Assembly (NCBI GenBank): GCA_903913315.1
Contig: CAIWKX010000058.1
Coordinates: forward strand, 1 to 56,129
From: an uncultured Bacteroidota bacterium
GTDB taxonomy: Bacteria > Bacteroidota > Bacteroidia > Flavobacteriales > Flavobacteriaceae
Length of the DNA stretch: 56,129 bases
Direction of reading: 5' to 3'
The position numbers and the translations under genes are program-made. Below, piece by piece: positions 43,781-53,005 of this stretch; within the stretch, counting starts at the first letter, position 1; every line of letters begins with the position of its first letter. Below the pieces are notes generated by a model, which did no database searches, was not told the DNA's origin, and was given only the letters and a program-made list of their open reading frames with translations.

Positions 43781-44506
43781 TTATAATCTATTAAATAATT
43801 TTTTTATTCGTAATGACAAAACCCCAAAGATGGCTTCTTTTATTATAGAACTACTCATTTTAGACTGCCCTTTCGTTCTATCAGTAAAAATTACTGGTAC
43901 TTCTTGAATAGTAAATCTTTTTGAAAAAGATCTATATTTCATTTCTATTTGAAATGCATAACCTATAAATTTTATTTTATCCAAATTTATAGTTTCAAGA
44001 ACATTCCGTTTATAGCAAATAAATCCTGCTGTGGCATCCATTATCTTCATTCCCGTAATCATTCTTACATAAACCGATGCAAAATAAGATAAAAGCACTC
44101 TGCTTAAAGGCCAATTTACAACATTAACACCCGTAACATATCTTGAACCTATGGCTAAATCTGCCCCTCCAAAATGACAAGCGTCGTGTAATTTTTCTAA
44201 ATCATTTGGATTATGAGAAAAATCAGCATCCATTTCAAAAACGAAATCATAATCTCTGATCAATGCCCATTTGAATCCGTGCACATAAGCAGTCCCTAGT
44301 CCAGCTTTTTTTGCTCTTACTTCTAAAAACAATTTATCTGGAAATTCTTTTTGAAGCTCTTCAACTTTATTAGCAGTTTTATCTGGCGAATTATCATCAA
44401 TAATGAGTACATGAAATGTTTTATGTAACGAAAAAACAGCTCTAATAATACTTTCTATATTTTCTATTTCGTTATAAGTAGGAATAATTACAATACCACA
44501 AGTCAT
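43781..44506 (-). CDS. Polyprenol monophosphomannose synthase (GT2 family)
   Basis: About 241 residues from MTCGIVIIPTYNEIENIE; the frame is open to 44530 but the first 8 codons are not family-like. GT-A fold: the opening IIPTYNE, then IIDDNSPDKT, then the DxD motif FEMDADFSHNP. The end (SSSIIKEAIFGVLSLRIKKL) lacks the membrane helices of some relatives. It transfers mannose from GDP-mannose to a polyprenyl phosphate, a donor for glycosylation at the membrane. Lies 5 nt upstream of pyrC. Confidence 0.88.
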   Translation of the reverse strand: MTCGIVIIPTYNEIENIESIIRAVFSLHKTFHVLIIDDNSPDKTANKVEELQKEFPDKLFLEVRAKKAGLGTAYVHGFKWALIRDYDFVFEMDADFSHNPNDLEKLHDACHFGGADLAIGSRYVTGVNVVNWPLSRVLLSYFASVYVRMITGMKIMDATAGFICYKRNVLETINLDKIKFIGYAFQIEMKYRSFSKRFTIQEVPVIFTDRTKGQSKMSSSIIKEAIFGVLSLRIKKLFNRL

Positions 44507-44596
44507 ATTTAGCTTAAATAGTTTGTGCAAAAATACTCATTTTATAACTTGATAATCTTAATAATATTATAATAGTAATCGACAAATAAAATTTAG

Positions 44597-44604
44597 TAAT
44601 TTTG
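44597..44604 (+). promoter_or_regulatory. -7 element immediately before the DUF4271 gene
   Basis: TAATTTTG fits TAnnTTTG and ends 6 nt before the ATG at 44611. As with the epimerase gene this predicts a leaderless or nearly leaderless transcript. Confidence 0.45.
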
Positions 44605-44610
44605 TTGCCA

Positions 44611-45276
44611 ATGATGGAGATACAATTACACACTAGAAATTTGGAAACCAATGACTGGGCAACTCTAGTTTTTGTCTTTTCTTTGGTTCTGATTGTAATT
44701 GCAAAATCAGCTTTTGAATCAAGATTTAATGATTACATTCGTTTAATCGTTTCCGACAAATACACCAAAATTTATAGAGAAAGTGGTCATCTAATGAGTG
44801 GATTTAATATTCTATTATACACCATTAATATTATTTCCTTCACATTTTTTATTCAAATAATACTATCCCATTTTGGATATGGCACCAAATCAGATTGGAT
44901 TTTATTTGTTAGAATTTTTACTCTTTTAAACATTTTCATTCTATCTAAATTTTTGATAGAAAAAATTATTGCTGCTACTTTTGGAATAGAAGAAATCATT
45001 GAGCAATTTAATTTACAGAAAGTTACATTTAGAACCTATATAGGATTACTACTTTTGCCGATTTCTATTATTCTTTTTTATAGTAATTACACAACATATT
45101 CTTTAATTATCGTTATAATTTCTATATTATTAATAATAAATTTGCTAACTTATCTCATTTCATTAAAAATTTATCAAAACTTAGTGTTTAGTAAGTTGTT
45201 TTATTTTATTTTGTATCTTTGCGCACTTGAAATAGCGCCCTACTATTTCATTTATTATTTGATTACAAAAAATTAG
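44611..45276 (+). CDS. DUF4271 integral membrane protein
   Basis: About 221 residues; the ATG at 44611 is preferred over the TTG at 44602. Six or so hydrophobic helices, with the conserved N-terminal DWATLVFVFSLVLIVIAKSAFESRF and FILSKFLIEKIIAATF. DUF4271 is a Bacteroidota membrane family of unknown function that regularly lies directly before hemD. The gap to the next gene is 9 nt, so they form an operon. Confidence 0.87.
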   Translation: MMEIQLHTRNLETNDWATLVFVFSLVLIVIAKSAFESRFNDYIRLIVSDKYTKIYRESGHLMSGFNILLYTINIISFTFFIQIILSHFGYGTKSDWILFVRIFTLLNIFILSKFLIEKIIAATFGIEEIIEQFNLQKVTFRTYIGLLLLPISIILFYSNYTTYSLIIVIISILLIINLLTYLISLKIYQNLVFSKLFYFILYLCALEIAPYYFIYYLITKN

Positions 45277-45285
45277 AGCTTAAAC

Positions 45286-46044
45286 ATGTCAAATTTGAAA
45301 GTGAGAACAATTTTGGTGTCACAACCAGAACCAAAAGTAGAGAATTCACCTTATTTTGAACTTCAACAAAAACATAAGGTAAAAGTTGATTTTCGTTCTT
45401 TTATTCACGTAGAAGGAGTAAGCGCTAAAGATATTAGGGCTCAAAAAATTGACCTCAATAACTTTACTGCGATTATTTTAACTAGTAGAAACGCTGTCGA
45501 CCACTATTTTAGAGTTGCCGAGGAGATGAGATATAAAGTACCAGAAGATTTAAGATATTTTTGTCAATCAGAGGCTATAGCTTTTTATCTTCAAAAATAT
45601 GTGGTGTATAGAAAACGTAAAATTTATGTTGGTCAAAAAGATTTTGCTGATATGAGTTCTCTTTTCAAAAAATATAAGGATGAGAAATTCTTATTACCTG
45701 CTTCCGATCAATTAAATGCAGACGCCCCTATTACTTTAAACAATTTAAAGATTAATTGGACTCCTGCGGTTTTTTACAAAACTGTAATGAGTGATTTATC
45801 TGATTTAGCAGATGTATATTATGATGTTTTAGCTTTCTTCAGTCCAACTGGAATAAAATCATTATTCATGAATTTTCCAGATTTTAAACAAAATGAAACT
45901 AGAATTGCTGTTTTCGGAAGTACTACCCAAAAAGAAGCTTTGGAACATGGACTAAGAATTGATATTTTAGCTCCAACTCCAGAAACACCTTCAATGACAA
46001 TGGCTTTAGAACGCTATGTAGCAGAAGCCAATAAAGGAAAATAA
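45286..46044 (+). CDS. hemD: Uroporphyrinogen-III synthase
   Basis: 252 residues with the two-lobed HemD pattern: VRTILVSQPEP at the start, FTAIILTSRNAVDHYF (about 62-77) in lobe one, and DVLAFFSPTGIKSLFMNFP plus IAVFGSTTQKEALEHGLR in lobe two. It closes hydroxymethylbilane into uroporphyrinogen III in haem synthesis. HemD is poorly conserved but these motifs are adequate. Second gene after DUF4271. Confidence 0.9.
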   Translation: MSNLKVRTILVSQPEPKVENSPYFELQQKHKVKVDFRSFIHVEGVSAKDIRAQKIDLNNFTAIILTSRNAVDHYFRVAEEMRYKVPEDLRYFCQSEAIAFYLQKYVVYRKRKIYVGQKDFADMSSLFKKYKDEKFLLPASDQLNADAPITLNNLKINWTPAVFYKTVMSDLSDLADVYYDVLAFFSPTGIKSLFMNFPDFKQNETRIAVFGSTTQKEALEHGLRIDILAPTPETPSMTMALERYVAEANKGK

Positions 46045-46063
46045 AACCTATTATACAATATAG

Positions 46064-46094
46064 AAATCCCAAACTCTTTATGAATTTGGGATTT
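46064..46094. terminator. Terminator between hemD and pckA
   Basis: Perfect 10-bp stem AAATCCCAAA / TTTGGGATTT with 11-nt loop and T-run, between convergent genes, 20 nt beyond hemD. Confidence 0.87.
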
Positions 46095-46165
46095 TTTCTT
46101 ATAAAAAAAGTCTGACATCACTGTCGAACTTTTCCGTTTGTTTAGGTATGGTTTTGTTTATTGTT

Positions 46166-47791
46166 TTATAATTGCGGACCTGCTTTTACTAAATTTTGTC
46201 CTTCAGTATTATCTGTATACTGAACAAAATTTTTGACAAACCTTGCTGCTAAATCTGCAGCTTTGGTATTCCAATCGGCAACATCAGCATAAGTGTCTCT
46301 TGGGTCTAAAATTGCAGGATTCACATCGTGTAATGCAGTTGGCACAACAAAATTAAATGTCGGGATCACTTTTGTTTCTGCTTTTTCAATTGACCCGTCA
46401 AGAATGGCATCAATTATAGCACGTGTATCTTTAATTGAAATACGTTTTCCAGTTCCGTTCCAACCTGTATTCACCATATAAGCAGTAGCATTATGCTCTT
46501 CCATTTTTTTAACTAATTCTTGACCATATTGTGTTGGATGCAATGACAAGAAAGCTTTTCCAAAACAAGCCGAAAATGTTGGCTCCGGTTGTGTAACGCC
46601 TCTTTCTGTTCCAGCTAATTTTGCTGTAAAACCTGAAAGAAAATAGTATTTGGTTTGTTCAGGAGTTAATTTAGAAACCGGCGGCATTACCCCAAAAGCA
46701 TCTGCTGTTAAAAAGATAACCTTAGTGGCGTGACCCGCTTTTGAAATGGGTTTAACAATATTATGAATATGATTTATAGGATAGGATACACGAGTATTTT
46801 GTGTAACAGAACCGTCTTTGAAATCAATTTTTCCATTTGAATCAACCGTTACATTTTCTAATAGGGCATCTCTAGTTATTGCTCCATAAATATCTGGCTC
46901 ATTTTCTTTGCTTAAATCGATGGTTTTTGCATAACATCCTCCTTCAAAATTAAACACTCCTTCATCATCCCAACCGTGCTCATCATCTCCAATTAATTCA
47001 CGTTTTGGGTCTGTAGATAAAGTGGTTTTTCCAGTTCCTGACAATCCAAAGAAAATAGCAACATCACCATCTTTACCTTTATTGGCAGAGCAATGCATAG
47101 AAGCCATTCCTTGAAGTGGCAAGTAATAATTCATCATAGAGAATAATCCTTTTTTCATTTCACCACCATACCAAGTACCTCCAATTAATTGGATTTTTTC
47201 AGTAAGATTGAAAGCAACATAAACTTCAGAATTTAATCCGTGAGCGGCATAATCTTTAAAACTTGTTTTTGAACCATTCATCACCACAAAATCGGGTTCA
47301 TCAAAGTTTTCCAATTCTTGTTCTGTTGGACGGATGAACATATTTTTAACAAAATGGGCTTGCCATGCTACTTCCATAATGAAACGCACTTTCAAACGAG
47401 TATTCTCATTAGCACCACAAAAAGCATCTACTACAAATAATCTTTTGCCAGAAAGTTGATTAACCGTTGTTTCTTTTAAGGCATTCCAAGTGGTTTGTGA
47501 AATAGGTTTATTATCATTAACTGCTTTTTCAGAATTCCACCAAATTGTGTTTTCAGTAACTGCATCTTTAACAATATATTTGTCTTTTGGAGAACGACCT
47601 GTGAATTCTCCGGTCATTACATTTACAGCACCAAGTTCTGTGAGTTGGCCTCTTTCGTAGCCTAATAAACTTGGACTTAATTCTTCATTATATAAAAATT
47701 CAAACGATGGATTGTATATAATTTCTTGAGCATGTTTAATTCCGTATTTTTCTAACGAAATCGATTTCGTAAAATGGGCAGTATTCTCCAT
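46166..47791 (-). CDS. pckA: Phosphoenolpyruvate carboxykinase (ATP)
   Basis: 541 residues. The kinase-1a P-loop is [11 protein letters not shown], the kinase-2 region is [11 protein letters not shown], and the oxaloacetate-binding area includes [11 protein letters not shown] (about 64-74). All are intact. The enzyme turns oxaloacetate into PEP with ATP, the first step of gluconeogenesis. Monocistronic. Upstream on the minus strand TACCTTTG at about 47828-47835 is a good -7 element, giving a leader of about 30 nt. Confidence 0.97.
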   Translation of the reverse strand: MENTAHFTKSISLEKYGIKHAQEIIYNPSFEFLYNEELSPSLLGYERGQLTELGAVNVMTGEFTGRSPKDKYIVKDAVTENTIWWNSEKAVNDNKPISQTTWNALKETTVNQLSGKRLFVVDAFCGANENTRLKVRFIMEVAWQAHFVKNMFIRPTEQELENFDEPDFVVMNGSKTSFKDYAAHGLNSEVYVAFNLTEKIQLIGGTWYGGEMKKGLFSMMNYYLPLQGMASMHCSANKGKDGDVAIFFGLSGTGKTTLSTDPKRELIGDDEHGWDDEGVFNFEGGCYAKTIDLSKENEPDIYGAITRDALLENVTVDSNGKIDFKDGSVTQNTRVSYPINHIHNIVKPISKAGHATKVIFLTADAFGVMPPVSKLTPEQTKYYFLSGFTAKLAGTERGVTQPEPTFSACFGKAFLSLHPTQYGQELVKKMEEHNATAYMVNTGWNGTGKRISIKDTRAIIDAILDGSIEKAETKVIPTFNFVVPTALHDVNPAILDPRDTYADVADWNTKAADLAARFVKNFVQYTDNTEGQNLVKAGPQL

Positions 47792-47872
47792 AGAAAATTA
47801 GTTTGTTGCAATTAATAATTTAGACCGCAAAGGTAAAAATTAATTATTACAACGTTGTAGTAAATTAATAAA

Positions 47873-48259
47873 TTATGATTTTTTCTTTAAGAAATGTAGC
47901 ATTAAGATACCCCAAGCTAGTATCAATAGTAATCCTCCTATTGGAGTTACAAATCCGATAACTTTGAAATCAAAAGTATTTAAACTGTCAGTTGCCAGCA
48001 AATAAATAGATCCCGAAAAAAACATAACACCAAGGATCGTTAGGGTTAAAATAATTTTCTTTGTTTTATCAACTATATGAGTATTTAATCCTAAAAAAAG
48101 TAAAAACAAAGCATGATACATTTGGTATCTTACCCCTGTTTCAAAAGTGGCTAATTGATCTATTGACAATACTTTTTTCAAAGCATGAGCACCAAAAGCC
48201 CCTAGTACTATTGCGGTCATTCCAAAAAAACCTGCGGTCGAAAGAATTTTTTTATCCAT
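47873..48259 (-). CDS. DUF423 small membrane protein
   Basis: 128 residues with four hydrophobic helices. The opening GMTAIVLGAFGAHALKKVLS and MYHALFLLFLG fit DUF423 (YgdD/SPW-like) proteins, an inner membrane family without assigned function. Ends with a basic tail. It stands alone, divergent from the gene at 48383. Confidence 0.88.
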   Translation of the reverse strand: MDKKILSTAGFFGMTAIVLGAFGAHALKKVLSIDQLATFETGVRYQMYHALFLLFLGLNTHIVDKTKKIILTLTILGVMFFSGSIYLLATDSLNTFDFKVIGFVTPIGGLLLILAWGILMLHFLKKKS

Positions 48260-48332
48260 TGGTAGTCCAATTTATATTTTCGACAAATTTATCTGTTATG
48301 TATTGAACTATAAAGGATTTTATGTTTTCTTT

Positions 48333-48364
48333 TTGTCTTTAACAATATTAAACTTTTATATTTG
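48333..48364 (+). promoter_or_regulatory. Promoter of the DUF3108 gene
   Basis: TTG at 48333-48335, a 21-nt spacer and TATATTTG at 48357-48364 fit the Bacteroidota promoter pattern. The leader before the ATG at 48383 would be about 12 nt. Confidence 0.65.
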
Positions 48365-48382
48365 CAACTTAATTTTTTAGAT

Positions 48383-49144
48383 ATGAAAAAAGCTGTATTG
48401 GTCATCGCTACAATTTTGACACTTTGTTCTTTTAAATCTGAAAGCAATGTTGGAATACCATCAGGGGAGAAATTGGTTTTTGCAGGTTCCTATAACATGA
48501 GTGGCTTAATGACGCAATTAGCTCAAGTAACTTTGTCTACCGATATTGTCACTACTTCAAAAAATGCCTACTTGCATTTGAATTGCGAATTAGCAACGTA
48601 TGCCAAATGGGATAAATTTTTTAAAATTCGCGATCTTTATGAATCCTATGTTGATCCCATTACTTTGAAGCCAAGTTTATACAAAAGAAGCATCGATGAA
48701 GGAGGCTATATCAAAAAAGAAAAATATGTTTTTAAAGGCAACTCTGTCACTAGTACTACTAAAAAAAGAACTACTCCAGAAACCACAAAAACCTTTACTA
48801 TTGGTGCATCCACTCAAGATGTTGTATCTATCATGTATAAATTAAGAACCATGGATTTGTCTAAAATGAAAACAGGACAAGCACAATCTTTTACCATAGT
48901 TTTTGACGAAACACAAATTCCAGTTACCGTTAAATTATTGGGAATGGAAACCGTTTCTGCTGGAAATTTAGGGTCTAAAAACTGTTATAAACTTTCAATT
49001 GGAGCCAAAACAGATGTATTAAAAGGAAAAGACAAAAATTTAATCTACTTAACTGCCGATGCTAAAAAAGTTCCTGCCTTAATGAAATTTAGTATTTCTG
49101 TTGGGACTGGTCAATTGGCGCTAACTTCAGCATCTGGAATTTAA
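48383..49144 (+). CDS. DUF3108 secreted protein
   Basis: About 253 residues from the ATG at 48383 (MKKAVLVIATILTLCSF); the frame to 48362 has only a TTG. A signal peptide of about 18-20 residues ends near SFKSES. Then GEKLVFAGSYNMSGLMTQLAQVTL and DPITLKPSLYKRSIDEGGYIKKEKYVF, typical of DUF3108, a family of periplasmic or outer-membrane-associated beta-rich proteins of unknown function. Followed after 10 nt by a small membrane protein gene. Confidence 0.86.
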   Translation: MKKAVLVIATILTLCSFKSESNVGIPSGEKLVFAGSYNMSGLMTQLAQVTLSTDIVTTSKNAYLHLNCELATYAKWDKFFKIRDLYESYVDPITLKPSLYKRSIDEGGYIKKEKYVFKGNSVTSTTKKRTTPETTKTFTIGASTQDVVSIMYKLRTMDLSKMKTGQAQSFTIVFDETQIPVTVKLLGMETVSAGNLGSKNCYKLSIGAKTDVLKGKDKNLIYLTADAKKVPALMKFSISVGTGQLALTSASGI

Positions 49145-49154
49145 TAGTATCCCT

Positions 49155-49481
49155 ATGAGAAAAACATTCATTATTTTAGCTATTCTTCTAACCATTTTAA
49201 GTGTAATTTTTTCAGTTTTACCCTTAGGAACATTGGCTTTAGCTCCTATAGTTTTAGCACTAATAGCTATATTTATTGCTTTTAAAAATTCAGAAATTGA
49301 CCAAAGAAAATTACCTAAAAGACTTTTTATCGTTGCTTATCTTTGTGCAATTGTTGTGGTTGGAAAAACTTTTCTTATGAAAGATAAAGTAGCCAAAGAC
49401 ACCAAATTTGAACAACAGAAAGTAGAAACCAAACAAGAAGCTAAAAAAGACTTGGAAGATTTAGAAAAGGATTTGAAGTAA
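49155..49481 (+). CDS. Small membrane protein with cytoplasmic charged tail
   Basis: 108 residues. Two hydrophobic stretches (about 5-42) are followed by a short basic linker (FKNSEIDQRKLPKR) and a third helix (about 57-72). The last 35 residues are a charged coiled-coil-like tail rich in Lys and Glu. No family that I can name. It is co-transcribed with the DUF3108 gene (10 nt gap) and ends at a strong terminator. Confidence 0.72.
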   Translation: MRKTFIILAILLTILSVIFSVLPLGTLALAPIVLALIAIFIAFKNSEIDQRKLPKRLFIVAYLCAIVVVGKTFLMKDKVAKDTKFEQQKVETKQEAKKDLEDLEKDLK

Positions 49482-49498
49482 TTTTTTATTCCCAACAC

Positions 49499-49539
49499 AA
49501 AATTCCAAATTCCGAGATTGACTTGGAATTTGGAATTTT
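49499..49539 (+). terminator. Terminator after the DUF3108 operon
   Basis: Perfect 15-bp stem AAAATTCCAAATTCC / GGAATTTGGAATTTT with an 11-nt loop and a T-run, 18 nt after the stop. Confidence 0.9.
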
Positions 49540-49583
49540 TTTATTGAAATTTCTTTAGCTTTGTATCCTATTTTAAATAAACC

Positions 49584-50960
49584 ATGAGAAACATTCTAAT
49601 CATAGGAGCAGGTCGTTCGGCTTCTTCTTTAATTCAATATCTTTTAAATAAATCTGACCAAGAAAATCTTCATCTAACCATTGGGGATTTATCGTTAGAA
49701 TTGGCACAAAGAAAAACCAACCATCACAAAAATGCCACTGCCATTCAATTGGATATCAACAATGAAAGTCAGCGTCACGCAGAAATTCAAAAAGCAGATA
49801 TTGTCATTTCGATGTTGCCCGCCCACATGCATATTGAAGTAGCACAAGATTGTATCCTTTTTAAAAAACACATGGTGACTGCTTCTTATGTTTCCGATGC
49901 TATGCAAGGATTGGATGAAGCCGCCAAAGAAAACGGATTGATTTTTATGAACGAAATCGGGCTTGACCCAGGTATCGACCACATGAGCGCTATGAAAGTG
50001 ATTGATGACATTCGAGAAAAAGGTGGAAAAATGCTATTGTTCGAATCGTTCTGTGGTGGATTAGTAGCTCCAGAAAGCGACAATAATCTGTGGAATTACA
50101 AATTTACTTGGGCGCCTAGAAATGTGGTTTTAGCAGGTCAAGGTGGGGCAGCTAAATTCATTCAAGAAGGAAAATACAAATACATTCCCTATACTAAATT
50201 ATTCCGAAGAACCGAATTTTTATTGGTTGAAGGCTATGGCAAATTTGAAGGATATGCCAATAGAGATTCTTTAAAATACAGAAGTGTTTATGGTTTGGAT
50301 GATGCCTTAACCTTATACCGAGGTACTATCAGAAGAGTTGGATTTTCAAAAGCATGGAATATGTTTGTACAATTGGGGATGACTGATGATTCTTATGAAA
50401 TGGAACATTCAGAAACCATGAGTTTCCGCGATTTTATAAATTCTTTTTTACCGTATCATCCAACCGATTCAGTAGAAATAAAAGCTCGCTTAGCACTCAA
50501 CATTGAGCAAGACGATATCATGTGGGACAAGCTTCTAGAACTTGATTTGTTCAACCCAGATAAAATTATTGGATTGAAAAATGCTACACCCGCTCAAATT
50601 TTAGAACGCATCTTAAACGATAGCTGGACATTACAACCCAACGATAAAGATATGATTGTAATGTACCACAAATTTGGGTATGAACTCAACGGCACGGAGC
50701 ACCAAATTGATTCTAAAATGGTATGTATCGGCGATGATCAAACCTATACTGCCATGGCTAAAACAGTAGGACTACCAGTAGCAATGGCGACTTTACAAAT
50801 CTTAAACGGCAACATCAAAACGCCAGGGGTGCAATTGCCTATTCGCAAAGAAGTCTATGAACCTATATTGAAAGAGTTAGAAGAATTTGGAGTGATATTT
50901 AAAGAAATTGAAATGCCTTATATTGGTTATAATCCTGATAAATTAGTGACTAGTAATTAG
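49584..50960 (+). CDS. Saccharopine dehydrogenase family protein (LYS9-like)
   Basis: 458 residues. Rossmann start ILIIGAGRSASSLIQYLL; conserved ADIVISMLPAHMHIEVA and EIGLDPGIDHMSAMKVID, then FESFCGGLVAPE, all typical of saccharopine dehydrogenase and reductase. The C-terminal domain closes MPYIGYNPDKLVTSN. In bacteria this type oxidises saccharopine to glutamate and aminoadipate semialdehyde in lysine breakdown; gcdH at 10247 could serve lower in the same route. The Lrp-type regulator next door is a candidate controller. Direction (catabolic) is inferred. Confidence 0.87.
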   Translation: MRNILIIGAGRSASSLIQYLLNKSDQENLHLTIGDLSLELAQRKTNHHKNATAIQLDINNESQRHAEIQKADIVISMLPAHMHIEVAQDCILFKKHMVTASYVSDAMQGLDEAAKENGLIFMNEIGLDPGIDHMSAMKVIDDIREKGGKMLLFESFCGGLVAPESDNNLWNYKFTWAPRNVVLAGQGGAAKFIQEGKYKYIPYTKLFRRTEFLLVEGYGKFEGYANRDSLKYRSVYGLDDALTLYRGTIRRVGFSKAWNMFVQLGMTDDSYEMEHSETMSFRDFINSFLPYHPTDSVEIKARLALNIEQDDIMWDKLLELDLFNPDKIIGLKNATPAQILERILNDSWTLQPNDKDMIVMYHKFGYELNGTEHQIDSKMVCIGDDQTYTAMAKTVGLPVAMATLQILNGNIKTPGVQLPIRKEVYEPILKELEEFGVIFKEIEMPYIGYNPDKLVTSN

Positions 50961-51013
50961 TTTTTCTTATCATCTAAAACAAAATTTCTACTTTTGCTAT
51001 AAATTTATAACCC

Positions 51014-51484
51014 ATGAAAATCAATCAGCTTCAAATAGAAATTGACGGAATCGACAAAGAAATTCTTCGTGACTTGATGGAAGACGCCCGCAAGCCTATT
51101 CTTCAAATCGCTAAAAAAATAGGAATTTCAGGGGCTGCTATTCACCAGCGATTGAAAAAGCTAGAAGATGCGGGTGTGATATCGGGGTCTAAATTTATTG
51201 TCAATAATAAAGTTTTGGGCTATAAAACTATGGCATTTATTGGCGTTTATCTTGAAAAAGCAGCCAGCAATTCGGAAGCCGTAAAAGAATTAAAAAAAAT
51301 TCCAGAAGTATTAGAATGCCATTATACTACGGGAAATTGGAGCATTTTAATCAAAATCATTTGTCGTGACAACGAACATTTAATGCAGCTTTTGAATAAA
51401 AAAATCCAACCTATTGATGGCGTTTCTAGAACGGAAACTTTTATTTCTTTAGAACAACAAATAGAACGACAGATACAATTGTAG
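51014..51484 (+). CDS. Lrp/AsnC family transcriptional regulator
   Basis: 156 residues. The winged helix-turn-helix is at about 12-65 (IDKEILRDLMEDARKPILQIAKKIGISGAAIHQRLKKLEDAGVI), and the RAM ligand-binding domain follows with IGVYLEKAA and VLECHYTTGNWSILIKI. It should respond to an amino acid. It lies 53 nt after the saccharopine dehydrogenase-like gene on the same strand and 28 nt before a small membrane gene, so lysine-linked control is plausible. Confidence 0.93.
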   Translation: MKINQLQIEIDGIDKEILRDLMEDARKPILQIAKKIGISGAAIHQRLKKLEDAGVISGSKFIVNNKVLGYKTMAFIGVYLEKAASNSEAVKELKKIPEVLECHYTTGNWSILIKIICRDNEHLMQLLNKKIQPIDGVSRTETFISLEQQIERQIQL

Positions 51485-51512
51485 CTATTAGCTATTAAAT
51501 TTTAGATAATAA

Positions 51513-51791
51513 ATGAACCTCAACAAATTCTCAAAAGAAAACATTACCATCGCTTTTTATACAATCTATATTTTGATAGCGGGTGCTTGTTATCAGCTTT
51601 TCCCAACGCATGGCAACACCCCTAATGGCGGGGTATTAATGCTATATTTATTCATCCCCATCAGTATTATTTATTTTATGGTCCACTTGATTAAACAATT
51701 GTATGGCAATCAAAGTTATGCCAAATGTTTACTCATCCACGGGGTTGTATGGCTCTCGGTTGCGGTTATTTTATCGACTTTCGCCAAATAA
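51513..51791 (+). CDS. Small integral membrane protein, unknown function
   Basis: 92 residues with three hydrophobic segments at about 10-27, 38-60 and 70-88, and few charges. I do not recognise the family. It follows the Lrp gene closely. Its 3' end runs into the region where the second 21-bp array begins, 34 nt downstream. Confidence 0.7.
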   Translation: MNLNKFSKENITIAFYTIYILIAGACYQLFPTHGNTPNGGVLMLYLFIPISIIYFMVHLIKQLYGNQSYAKCLLIHGVVWLSVAVILSTFAK

Positions 51792-51824
51792 AAATTCTTC
51801 TATCTTATATTTTTTTTTCGTTTT

Positions 51825-52097
51825 GGGATTAATACCGAAAGACTTGGTATTACTAGCAAAAGCTAGGGTATGAATACCAGAAGTCTTGGGGTGCACCCCG
51901 AAGGTTTTGGGGTGGACCCCGAAGGTCTGGGGGTGGACCCCGAAAGTCTTGGGGTGCACCCCGAAGGTTTTGGGGTGGACCCCGAAGGTCTGGGGGTGGA
52001 CCCCGAAGGTTTTGGGGTGGACCCCGAAGGTTTTGGGGTGCATCCCGAAGGTCTGGGGGTGCATCCCAAAGTTCTGGGGGTGCACCCCGAAACTATT
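51825..52097. repeat. Array of thirteen 21-bp palindromic repeats (array 2)
   Basis: Thirteen consecutive units of exactly 21 bp: ten well kept (51888-52097) and three degenerate at the left (51825-51887). The common unit is GGGGTGCACCCC-GAAGGTTTT, with variants GGGGTGGACCCC and GGGGTGCATCCC. A degenerate unit reads GGTATGAATACC, where both arms changed together, so the inverted symmetry is kept. The array lies between two convergent genes in a 438-bp gene-free region. No stop codon occurs in several frames because 21 is a multiple of three, so heptapeptide-repeat ORFs here are artefacts unless shown otherwise. Confidence 0.92.
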
Positions 52098-52119
52098 ATT
52101 TTTAAATTTGACAAATACA

Positions 52120-52155
52120 AAAAGGGCTGTAAAAACAAGTGTTTACAGCCCTTTT
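52120..52155. terminator. Terminator beyond array 2
   Basis: Perfect 14-bp stem AAAAGGGCTGTAAA / TTTACAGCCCTTTT with 8-nt loop. It lies between the array and the stop of the convergent outer membrane protein gene at 52230, and can act in both directions. Confidence 0.87.
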
Positions 52156-52229
52156 AAGTTATTTCAAGAAATTATGCTATTGAGATATGGTCTTTCATTT
52201 AGATGAGAATCAGTTTCTTGATGGTTCTT

Positions 52230-52910
52230 TTATTTATAGAATTTATTTATAAAAAAAACAGCTCCAATCATCAAACGACTTTGTCCATTTTCATTCATTG
52301 AATTGGAAACATTAGCATAATCTGATTTCCATTTTCCAGTTATCAATGCAAATTCATAACCTACATTTAAACGCACGAATTGCTCGCCTTTATTTTTAAT
52401 TGCAAATCCAAGGGAAGGTCCTGCAAAAAACATATTGTTTCTCAATCGGATATAACTGGAAGTACTAGCAGCCAGATTATTCATATCAACTTGATTGCTT
52501 TGAGAATATACATTAAAATCATTGGCCGTATATGCTAAATTCAATCCTCCAGAAAAAACAACATCAGAATTGTTGACGATATTATAATGCCCTCTTAAAC
52601 GTAAATTACTTCTAGCCCCATTGCTAGTCGTAGCAGAATTTGATTTTTTAAACATATTAGAAGAAACCTCCATATCTAGAAATCCCTTGTTGAAAAATTC
52701 GTTTATACCAAATACAAATTCGGGCACATTGGCTTGAATTTGAGGCAAATTACTCGCTTCTAATTGATTGTCAATGGCAAACTTACTATTGCTCACAAAT
52801 CCACCACCCAAATAGATACTATGCTTACCTTCTTTTTCCTTAGGCTTGGCTTCTTGAGCTAATGAAATAGTGCTAATTGCAAGTAATGAAAAGAATAATA
52901 ATTTTTTCAT
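52230..52910 (-). CDS. Outer membrane beta-barrel protein, unknown function
   Basis: 226 residues with a signal peptide (about 1-18, ending SLAQ). The body is made of alternating strands (HSIYLGGGFVSNSKFAI; SNLRLRGHYNIVNNSDVVFSGGLNLAYT; FVRLNVGYEFALITGKW) and ends RLMIGAVFFINKFYK, as in small 8-strand OmpW/OmpA-like barrels. No specific family is recognised. Upstream, a hairpin separates it from leuS. Confidence 0.75.
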   Translation of the reverse strand: MKKLLFFSLLAISTISLAQEAKPKEKEGKHSIYLGGGFVSNSKFAIDNQLEASNLPQIQANVPEFVFGINEFFNKGFLDMEVSSNMFKKSNSATTSNGARSNLRLRGHYNIVNNSDVVFSGGLNLAYTANDFNVYSQSNQVDMNNLAASTSSYIRLRNNMFFAGPSLGFAIKNKGEQFVRLNVGYEFALITGKWKSDYANVSNSMNENGQSRLMIGAVFFINKFYK

Positions 52911-52943
52911 GTCTTTATGTTTTTAGAAAATTAAATAAAATAG

Positions 52944-52985
52944 AAAATCCAAATATCAAGAAAATAATCTTACTATTTGGATTTT
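52944..52985 (-). terminator. Terminator of leuS
   Basis: Perfect 12-bp stem AAAATCCAAATA / TATTTGGATTTT with an 18-nt loop, between the leuS stop and the next gene on the minus strand. Confidence 0.75.
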
Positions 52986-53005
52986 TAATACATTTTAATA
53001 TTTAT

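Noticed and set aside
51825..52097. CRISPR array
   Set aside because: The units are directly adjacent with no unique spacers, and no cas gene is nearby.
51771..52206. Several overlapping ORFs on both strands encoding heptapeptide repeats such as GVHPKTF and GVDPEGF
   Set aside because: A 21-bp repeat without stops opens several frames at once. There is no start or ribosome-binding context, signal or domain, and the DNA-level symmetry explains the sequence better.
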